Below are positions 1 through 4,643 of a stretch of 7,333 bases of DNA, one piece after another (position 1 is the first letter of the stretch; the number at the start of each line of letters is the position of its first letter). Made by a program: the position numbers and the translations under genes. Where the stretch lies: the NCBI GenBank assembly GCA_002771395.1, contig PCSS01000176.1:1-7333 (forward strand). Direction: 5' to 3'. The stretch comes from Bacteroidetes bacterium CG23_combo_of_CG06-09_8_20_14_all_32_9. Its GTDB lineage: Bacteria > Bacteroidota > Bacteroidia > Bacteroidales > GWA2-32-17. The notes under the pieces are model-generated. The model saw only the letters and a list, made by a program, of their open reading frames with translations. It searched no databases and was not told where the DNA came from.

Positions 1-191
1 TTGATATATTCTTTAATAGCTGAAATGCCACGAACAATGGCATCATCAGGAATTTTATGTTGTGTTATTCCATGCTGCCCCAACTTTACCGCTTTTTTGT
101 CGCGATAAATCTCACGAAAGTTTTTTGCATCGGCATCAGCAACTAAAAGATTAAATGTATTTGTTCCTAAATCAATGGCGGCTATTCTCAT
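1..191 (-). CDS. Ppx/GppA-type phosphatase, N-terminal part (runs off the window)
   Basis: Reading the minus strand from ATG at 191-189 gives 63 codons open to the window edge, beginning MRIAAIDLGTNTFNLLVADA. The segment AIDLGTNTFNLLVAD (residues 5-19) is the first phosphate-binding motif of the ASKHA-fold exopolyphosphatase / pppGpp phosphohydrolase family. The continuation, with a conserved-looking VKLGQ stretch near residue 36, also fits. Family members hydrolyse polyphosphate or pppGpp in the cytoplasm; which one applies here cannot be told from this fragment. The gene starts 5 bp after the permease stop codon, so it is probably co-transcribed with it, and no Shine-Dalgarno sequence is evident. 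About 80 percent of the usual 300-500 residue protein lies outside the window. Confidence 0.88.
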   Translation of the reverse strand, partial: MRIAAIDLGTNTFNLLVADADAKNFREIYRDKKAVKLGQHGITQHKIPDDAIVRGISAIKEYI

Positions 192-196
192 CACAA

Positions 197-1540
197 CTAA
201 TAATTTCTGTATTTAATCCACTTATATAATTCACGATAATTCACTTTTTTACCATACATTAAAATTCCGGTGCGATATATCTTTCCTGCAAGCCAGGTCA
301 TTAAAATAAACGAGCCGATTAAAAGCGTAACAGACAATATAACTTCATTCCAAGGTACACCGAACGGAATTCGCATCATCATTACTACAGGCGAGGTGAA
401 CGGAATTATTGAAAACCAAAACGCAATTGAACCTTCCGGATTACTTGTTACATTACCAATTAAAACAATAGATAAAATTAATGGAATAGTAATAGGCATC
501 ATAAATTGCTGAGTATCGGCTTCGTTGTCAACTGCCGAACCGATAGCTGCAAACATTGAGCTGTACAATAAATATCCTCCCAGGAAAAAGAAAATAAATG
601 ACGCTATTACTACTGTAAAATCAATAGATTTAATGGAATCAAAAACTGCATCTACTTCATTGTAAGATATCTCATTAAATTGTTTTTGATTTATAACTTT
701 ATTATCTTTATTTTCACTCATAATACTTTGTGATTTAATCTCTTTATATGACGGTGTGTTAGCAAAGAAAATTGATTGGGCAATTGTAACAATAGTAAAA
801 GTAAAAACTATCCAAAGAAAAAATTGAGTAATACCAACAAATGCAATTCCAACAATTTTTCCCATCATCAACTGAAAAGGTTTTACCGAAGAAATAATTA
901 CTTCAACAATACGACTGATTTTTTCTTCAATAACACCTCGCATAACCTGAGAACCATACATAAAAATAAAAAAATAAATAAGCATACCTCCAACAATTCC
1001 AAGTATCATTTGAAGGTCGGCTGATTTTTGTTCACGGGTTCCATCATCATTTAATTTTGTAACACTAACATTAACATTTGTTTCAATAGATTTTAAAACC
1101 TTAGGGTCAATATTACTCTTTAGTAATTTTAAACTTTCGATATCACGTTTAAGCGAATTGGCGATGTGCATTCTTACAGCTAAACTCGGTTGTTTGTTAG
1201 ACGATAAAGACACAATTGGCGAAGAAAGCACGGAAGGTGGAATAAATAAAAGTGCATAATATTTATTTGTGCCAAAATTATTTTCTATATCGCTAATTTT
1301 TACATTAGTAAGATATTGAAATTTAATATACCCAGTTTCGGGTAATGCTCCTGTAAATATTTTAGAACTATCAATTACTGCAATAATTTTTACTTCATTA
1401 TCTTCAACCTGCGATAGCCACGCAGGAACAATAAACATTGCAGCCATTAAAACAGGGCCAAGAATAGTCATAATTAAAAAGGAACGTTTCTTAACTCTTG
1501 TAAGGTATTCTCTTTTAATAATTATCCATATTTTATTCAT
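197..1540 (-). CDS. ABC-2 type transporter permease, NatB-like
   Basis: A 447-residue membrane protein from ATG at 1540. A TTG eight codons upstream (1564) is possible, but MNKIWIIIKREYLTRVKKRSF is the usual opening of this family, so I take the ATG. Hydrophobic segments lie near residues 22-43, 177-197, 228-257, 309-331, 348-364, 371-390 and 399-419. A hydrophilic domain (about 44-176) separates the first two and should lie outside the cytoplasm. Family-like motifs are RGVIEEKISRIVEVIISSVK (201-220) and PFTSPVVMMMRIPFG (380-394). It should form the channel of an exporter driven by the ATPase encoded at 1906-2853. NatAB in Bacillus exports sodium, but many Bacteroidota homologues have unknown substrates, so no substrate is claimed. 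The 365-bp gap to its ATPase is unusually long and holds repeats. The ppx-like gene follows after 5 bp. Confidence 0.9.
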   Translation of the reverse strand: MNKIWIIIKREYLTRVKKRSFLIMTILGPVLMAAMFIVPAWLSQVEDNEVKIIAVIDSSKIFTGALPETGYIKFQYLTNVKISDIENNFGTNKYYALLFIPPSVLSSPIVSLSSNKQPSLAVRMHIANSLKRDIESLKLLKSNIDPKVLKSIETNVNVSVTKLNDDGTREQKSADLQMILGIVGGMLIYFFIFMYGSQVMRGVIEEKISRIVEVIISSVKPFQLMMGKIVGIAFVGITQFFLWIVFTFTIVTIAQSIFFANTPSYKEIKSQSIMSENKDNKVINQKQFNEISYNEVDAVFDSIKSIDFTVVIASFIFFFLGGYLLYSSMFAAIGSAVDNEADTQQFMMPITIPLILSIVLIGNVTSNPEGSIAFWFSIIPFTSPVVMMMRIPFGVPWNEVILSVTLLIGSFILMTWLAGKIYRTGILMYGKKVNYRELYKWIKYRNY

Positions 1541-1580
1541 AATTTTGTTATTACTTACCCGCAAAAGTAAAGTTCAATTG

Positions 1581-1649
1581 TTTACCCCGTTGGATATTTT
1601 ATTTTTATTGCACATTAGTTTTTCAATTAGGGTTATCCAACGGGGTAAA
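1581..1649. repeat. Palindromic repeat unit, copy 1 (perfect 16-bp arms)
   Basis: The arm TTTACCCCGTTGGATA (1581-1596) is exactly repeated as its reverse complement TATCCAACGGGGTAAA (1634-1649), separated by a 37-base AT-rich loop. Just outside, CAATT (1575-1579) can pair with AATTG (1648-1652 region) if a small bulge is allowed. No run of T follows either side, so a classic terminator is not obvious. A closely related unit is at 4271-4337 and a diverged one at 4409-4475. The length and form resemble REP-like or small non-autonomous mobile elements. Confidence 0.85.
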
Positions 1650-1693
1650 TTGCTTCATTGTTATACTATAATAGGCGACAACTTACTTATTAA

Positions 1694-1728
1694 AGTTGGT
1701 AGTCCTGCCTCCTGCCGATGCCTCCTGC
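1694..1728. repeat. CTGCC-rich short repeat segment, copy 1
   Basis: A locally GC-rich stretch begins AGTTGGTAGTCCTGCCT and continues with several CCTGC/CTGCC words. Fifteen of the first 17 bases match AGTTGGCAGCCCTGCCT at 4509-4525, and GTAGTCCTGCCT recurs exactly at 4548-4559. It follows palindrome copy 1, as the 4509 segment follows palindrome copy 3. Function is unknown. It reads like a dispersed, degenerate intergenic repeat. Confidence 0.6.
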
Positions 1729-1792
1729 ATACTATATACAAATGTGTGAATAGTAACCAATTTTTTTAATTTATACTTAATAAGGTCATTAA

Positions 1793-1881
1793 TTGTCATT
1801 CGCTATCGCTGTTATTCGCTTCGCTGTCATACAGTTGTCATTCGCTATCGCTGTCATTCAATTGTATGACTACTGAATGAC
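1793..1881. repeat. TGTCAT / CGCTATCGC repeat cluster with hairpin
   Basis: TTGTCATTCGCTATCGCTGT occurs twice exactly (1793-1812 and 1835-1854, 42 bp apart). A variant ATTCGCTTCGCTGTCAT lies between them. GTCATACAGTTG (1826-1837) pairs with CAATTGTATGAC (1859-1870), 12 bp with one G-T pair, around a 21-base loop. A competing 7-bp pairing joins GTCATTC (1853-1859) and GAATGAC (1875-1881). The same words recur at 4228-4380. The cluster begins 25 bp past the ATPase stop codon on the minus strand, where it could act as a 3' or intercistronic mRNA structure. It could equally be inert repeat DNA. Confidence 0.75.
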
Positions 1882-1905
1882 TATGAAAAAAACGCAATTT
1901 ATCAC

Positions 1906-2853
1906 CTAATTGCAGTATAATTGTGCGTTCTCACTCACATTTTCTCCAACCACTTTAATAAAAATATCGTTCATTGTTGGCAAAACTTCATTAAATGATA
2001 TTATATTACCCAAAGGTAAAAGTCCTGAAATAAGCATATTAGTTGTAACGGAAGTATCTAAAATCCGAAACTGAAAATGATGTAATCCGTTTTTTTCAAT
2101 GTGTGAAATTATTTCATACTGATGCCTCAACGATGCTTCAATTAAATTAACATAGCCCGAATAAGTAACTGCATAAACATTGTTTTTATATTGCTGACGA
2201 ATTTCGCTAACCGAACCGCTTAATACAGTTTTGGATTTATTAATAAGTGAAATATCATCACATAATTCTTCTACTGAAGCCATGTTATGAGTTGAAAGAA
2301 AAATAGTTGCACCATTATCCTTCATTTTTAATATTTCCTGCTTAATAATATTTACATTAATAGGGTCGAAACCACTAAAAGGCTCATCAAATATCAGAAA
2401 TTTAGGCTCATGCAAAACTGAAATAATAAATTGAATTTTTTGCTGCATTCCTTTTGATAATTCTTCGGCTTTTTTTCCCCACCAAGCCTGAATTTCAAAT
2501 TTTTCAAACCAATATTTTAATCTTTTAAGTGCTTCGTTTCTTTTAATTCCTCTAAGCATAGCAAGATAAAGTACTTGCTCACCTACTTTCATTTTTTTAT
2601 ATAAACCGCGTTCTTCAGGAAGATACCCAAACTCGGCTATATGAGCTGGAATTAAAGGATTTCCTTTGTAAAATAATGTTCCTTCATCGGGTGCCGTAAT
2701 TTGGTTCATAATTCGGATTAGCGAAGTTTTTCCAGCCCCATTTGGACCAAGAATGCCAAAAACTGAGCCTTCTTTCACAGAAATACTCACATTTTCAAGT
2801 GCTTTGTGTCCCGAATATTGTTTTACAATTCCGTTTGCTTCAAAAATATTCAT
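1906..2853 (-). CDS. ABC transporter ATP-binding protein, NatA-like
   Basis: The 315-residue protein starts at ATG 2853 (MNIFEANGIVKQYSGHKALENV). All nucleotide-binding motifs are visible: Walker A GPNGAGKT (36-43), a Q-loop region with GYLPEERGLY (76-85), which is typical of the NatA/COG4152-like group, an ABC signature LSKGMQQK (132-139), Walker B FLIFDEP (152-158) and the switch histidine in LSTHN (H189). The last ~110 residues form the extra C-terminal region usual in exporter ATPases of this group. It should sit on the inner face of the membrane and power the permease encoded at 197-1540. A near match to the Bacteroidota -7 element (TAnnTTTG), TATCTTTA, lies at 2877-2870, 17-24 bases upstream of the start, but I see no matching upstream TTG. 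Transport direction and substrate are not known. Confidence 0.93.
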   Translation of the reverse strand: MNIFEANGIVKQYSGHKALENVSISVKEGSVFGILGPNGAGKTSLIRIMNQITAPDEGTLFYKGNPLIPAHIAEFGYLPEERGLYKKMKVGEQVLYLAMLRGIKRNEALKRLKYWFEKFEIQAWWGKKAEELSKGMQQKIQFIISVLHEPKFLIFDEPFSGFDPINVNIIKQEILKMKDNGATIFLSTHNMASVEELCDDISLINKSKTVLSGSVSEIRQQYKNNVYAVTYSGYVNLIEASLRHQYEIISHIEKNGLHHFQFRILDTSVTTNMLISGLLPLGNIISFNEVLPTMNDIFIKVVGENVSENAQLYCN

Positions 2854-2907
2854 ATCCCGAAATTTGCCATAAAGATAAGAGTTTTGTTTGTTTTTTGATA
2901 TTTATTT

Positions 2908-2952
2908 AATGAAGCAATGAAACAATGAAACAATTTAGCAATGAAGCAATGA
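2908..2952. repeat. Tandem octamer repeat AATGAARC in the divergent intergenic region
   Basis: Five full 8-bp units and a partial sixth follow one another: AATGAAGC, AATGAAAC, AATGAAAC, AATTTAGC, AATGAAGC, then AATGA. The array lies in the 155-bp gap between the divergently transcribed ATPase and response-regulator genes, 55 bp from the first start codon and 56 bp from the second. The odd unit length and slight divergence look like slippage followed by mutation. It could alter promoter spacing or bind a protein, but nothing in the sequence proves this. Confidence 0.8.
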
Positions 2953-3008
2953 TATTTGTTATTTTATAATAAGCATTTAATTGTGTAAACTTGCCTAAAA
3001 TTTTAATT

Positions 3009-4175
3009 ATGCCGCGCATTCTTATTATTGATGATGAAAAAAGCATTCGAAATACTTTAAAAGAAATTCTTGAATACGAAAAATACGAAGTAGAACTTGC
3101 CGAAAACGGTTCACAAGGTATTGAAATGCTGAACCAAGTTAAAATTGATGCTGTTTTATGCGATATTAAAATGCCAAAAATGGACGGAATAGAAGTTCTT
3201 TCAAACATTGTTAATAACCATTCAGATATTCCTGTAGTAATGATTTCGGGGCATGGCGATATAGAAACCGCTGTTGATTCGCTTAAAAAAGGAGCTTTCG
3301 ATTATATTCAGAAACCATTAGACCTTAATCGTTTATTGATAACTTTAAGAAATGCACTTGATAAATCGAATCTTGTTATAGAAACCAAAACACTTCGCAA
3401 AAAAATAAGTAAAGCTTACGAGATTGTTGGCGAATCGCCTGCAATTTTAAAAGTTAAAGAAATGATTGAACGCATTGCACCTACCGATGCCCGAGTGTTA
3501 ATTACAGGCGAAAACGGCACAGGAAAAGAACTTGTTGCACATCAGATTCACGAAAAAAGCAAACGTACCTCAGGACAATTTGTTGAAGTAAATTGTGCAG
3601 CTATTCCATCAGAACTTATTGAAAGTGAACTTTTCGGACACGAAAAAGGCTCTTTTACATCTGCAATTAAACAACGAATTGGTAAATTTGAACTGGCAAA
3701 CGGTGGTACAATTTTTTTAGACGAAATTGGCGATATGAGTCTTTCGGCGCAGGCAAAAGTTTTACGGGCTTTGCAGGAAAATCGTATAATGCGCGTGGGT
3801 GGCGAAAAAGATATTTCAGTTAATGTTAGAATTATTGCAGCAACAAATAAAAATATTAAAGAAGAAATTGAAAAACATAATTTCAGAGAAGATTTATACC
3901 ATCGCCTAAGTGTTATTTTAATTCATGTTCCACCGCTTACCGAGCGAAAAGAAGATATTCCTGCTCTTGTAAATCATTTTATTGAACAAATTTGCAGCGA
4001 TTACGGCATGCCAAAAAAGAAAATTTCAGCAAGTGCCATTAAGGAGTTGCAATCTATTCAATGGACAGGTAATATACGCGAATTGCACAATGTTATTGAA
4101 AGACTTATTATTCTTTGTACTTCCGAAATAAAAGACACCGATGTATTAGCTTTTGCCCAACCTATGGGAAGGTAA
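3009..4175 (+). CDS. NtrC-like response regulator: receiver plus sigma-54-interaction AAA+ domain, no HTH
   Basis: The 388-residue protein is taken from ATG 3009 (MPRILIIDDEKSIRNTLKEI); an in-frame TTG at 2991 would only duplicate part of this opening. Residues 1-120 are a complete receiver: acidic pocket D8/D9, phosphoacceptor D52 in CDIKMPKMDG, S80 and K102. Residues 140-370 are an AAA+ ATPase with Walker A GENGTGKE (167-174), Walker B GGTIFLDEI (232-240), arginines at 293 and 299, and sensor II WTGNIREL (352-359). The sigma-54 contact loop reads GSFTSA (214-219) instead of GAFTGA. The protein stops about 30 residues after sensor II, so the Fis-type DNA-binding helix-turn-helix of NtrC is absent. 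The stop is clean, and I recall similar HTH-less proteins in Bacteroidota, so truncation is unlikely. It probably responds to an unlinked histidine kinase and may activate sigma-54 promoters from solution or through a partner. Confidence 0.92.
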   Translation: MPRILIIDDEKSIRNTLKEILEYEKYEVELAENGSQGIEMLNQVKIDAVLCDIKMPKMDGIEVLSNIVNNHSDIPVVMISGHGDIETAVDSLKKGAFDYIQKPLDLNRLLITLRNALDKSNLVIETKTLRKKISKAYEIVGESPAILKVKEMIERIAPTDARVLITGENGTGKELVAHQIHEKSKRTSGQFVEVNCAAIPSELIESELFGHEKGSFTSAIKQRIGKFELANGGTIFLDEIGDMSLSAQAKVLRALQENRIMRVGGEKDISVNVRIIAATNKNIKEEIEKHNFREDLYHRLSVILIHVPPLTERKEDIPALVNHFIEQICSDYGMPKKKISASAIKELQSIQWTGNIRELHNVIERLIILCTSEIKDTDVLAFAQPMGR

Positions 4176-4227
4176 ATATATTACAACCGGGATAAAAACG
4201 TACATTTTATTTTTTATTTACATTACT

Positions 4228-4271
4228 TGTCATTATGCTTCGCTGTCATACAGTTGTCATACGGTTGTCAT
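4228..4271. repeat. TGTCAT tandem repeats
   Basis: TGTCAT occurs at 4228, 4244, 4255 and 4266. The last three follow an 11-bp period (TGTCATACAGT, TGTCATACGGT, TGTCATTT). ATGCTTCGCTGTCATACAGTT closely resembles the middle of the cluster at 1817-1836. The last repeat runs straight into palindrome copy 2. This is the second occurrence of the repeat family first seen at 1793-1881. Confidence 0.7.
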
Positions 4272-4337
4272 TTACCCTGTTAGATAATCACTTTTTAAAT
4301 TAATGCTTTCATTTTACAAACTATCTAACAGGGTGAA
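4271..4337. repeat. Palindromic repeat unit, copy 2
   Basis: TTTACCCTGTTAGATA (4271-4286) pairs with TATCTAACAGGGTGAA (4322-4337) over 16 bp, with one T-G pair, around a 35-base loop. Compared with copy 1 at 1581-1649, each arm differs at two main places, and each difference is matched in the other arm: C1588-G1642 becomes T4278-A4330, and G1592-C1638 becomes A4282-T4326. The loop sequences are not similar. Confidence 0.85.
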
Positions 4338-4344
4338 CTTTGCT

Positions 4345-4380
4345 GTCATACAATTGTAATTCGGTTAACGATTGTATGAC
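4345..4380. repeat. Perfect 10-bp inverted repeat (hairpin), possible weak terminator
   Basis: GTCATACAAT (4345-4354) and ATTGTATGAC (4371-4380) are exact reverse complements around a 16-base loop. The same arms form the hairpin at 1826-1870, so this belongs to the TGTCAT repeat family. A run of six T (4390-4395) begins 9 bases after the stem, too far for a textbook terminator. Its position 170 bp past the regulator gene would still allow a role at the 3' end of that transcript. Confidence 0.6.
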
Positions 4381-4408
4381 CATAAATGATTTTTTCAAAA
4401 TGTACTAA

Positions 4409-4475
4409 TTTACCACGTAGGATATATTTTATAAGTTCATCTATCATTATTCAACAGATTCTCCAACATGGTGAA
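4409..4475. repeat. Palindromic repeat unit, copy 3 (diverged)
   Basis: TTTACCACGTAGGATA (4409-4424) matches arm 1 of copy 1 at 14 of 16 positions. TCTCCAACATGGTGAA (4460-4475) matches arm 2 at 12 of 16. They are 35 bases apart, giving the same 67-bp total as copy 2. Within this copy the arms pair imperfectly (three mismatches and a wobble), so it looks like a decaying member. As with copy 1, a CTGCC-rich segment follows about 35-45 bp downstream. Confidence 0.5.
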
Positions 4476-4508
4476 CCCCGTGAAAAGTATAATAAAGTTG
4501 TCAGCAAC

Positions 4509-4581
4509 AGTTGGCAGCCCTGCCTAGTGTTACTGCCGCTTATTTTTGTAGTCCTGCCTGCTGTTACTGCTCACTGCCGCT
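4509..4581. repeat. CTGCC-rich short repeat segment, copy 2
   Basis: This locally GC-rich segment contains AGTTGGCAGCCCTGCCT (4509-4525), a second GTAGTCCTGCCT (4548-4559), and repeated GTTACTGC / ACTGCCGCTT words (4527-4581). It mirrors the segment at 1694-1728. No pairing or coding signal explains it. Confidence 0.55.
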
Positions 4582-4643
4582 TGTTAAAGAAATATATTTT
4601 ATGCCCGTTCAAAGTATAAAATAACTTTATAACTTTACAACCT

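Larger units (their letters stand above)
1541..1905. other. Gene-free gap between ATPase and permease genes, filled with repeats
   Basis: No convincing gene lies in these 365 bp. From low to high coordinates it holds a 69-bp palindromic unit (1581-1649), a GC-richer CTGCC segment (1694-1728), and a TGTCAT/CGCTATCGC repeat cluster ending in a hairpin (1793-1881). The same three repeat types recur in the gap at 4176-4643. An open frame at 1545-1769 has no recognisable product and crosses the palindrome, so it is not called. If ATPase and permease genes are one transcript, all of these structures lie inside the mRNA. Confidence 0.8.
4176..4643. other. Repeat-rich gene-free gap before the TPR phosphatase gene
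   Basis: No gene is supported in these 468 bp; an open frame at 4386-4619 has no recognisable features and is built from repeat sequence. The gap holds TGTCAT repeats (4228-4271), palindrome copy 2 (4271-4337), a hairpin (4345-4380), palindrome copy 3 (4409-4475) and a CTGCC-rich segment (4509-4581). Just before the next gene is the direct repeat TAACTTTA TAACTTTA (4622-4637). Each half resembles the Bacteroidota -7 element TAnnTTTG with one mismatch, but no properly spaced -33 TTG is seen, so a promoter is only possible. Confidence 0.8.

Noticed and set aside
1545..1769. 74-codon open frame on the plus strand
   Set aside because: It is made of palindrome and CTGCC repeat sequence, shows no protein family features, and runs against the neighbouring genes.
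1793..1860. Possible CRISPR array from the repeated TTGTCATTCGCTATCGCTGT
   Set aside because: There are only two exact copies, the sequence between them is itself a variant of the repeat, and no cas gene is present.
2965..2970. TATAAT as a -10 box for the response regulator
   Set aside because: No -35 sequence is found 16-18 bp upstream, and Bacteroidota promoters use a different consensus. TAAACTTG at 2986-2993 is a one-mismatch -7 element but lacks a spaced TTG.
2991..3008. TTG start extending the response regulator by six residues
   Set aside because: The ATG at 3009 gives the normal receiver opening MPRILIIDDE. The extension only repeats a similar short motif.
2906..3208. 100-codon open frame on the minus strand
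   Set aside because: It lies opposite the receiver domain of a clear response-regulator gene, has no recognisable domain and includes the octamer array.
4386..4619. 77-codon open frame on the plus strand
   Set aside because: It covers palindrome copy 3 and the CTGCC segment, with composition explained by repeats and no recognisable product.
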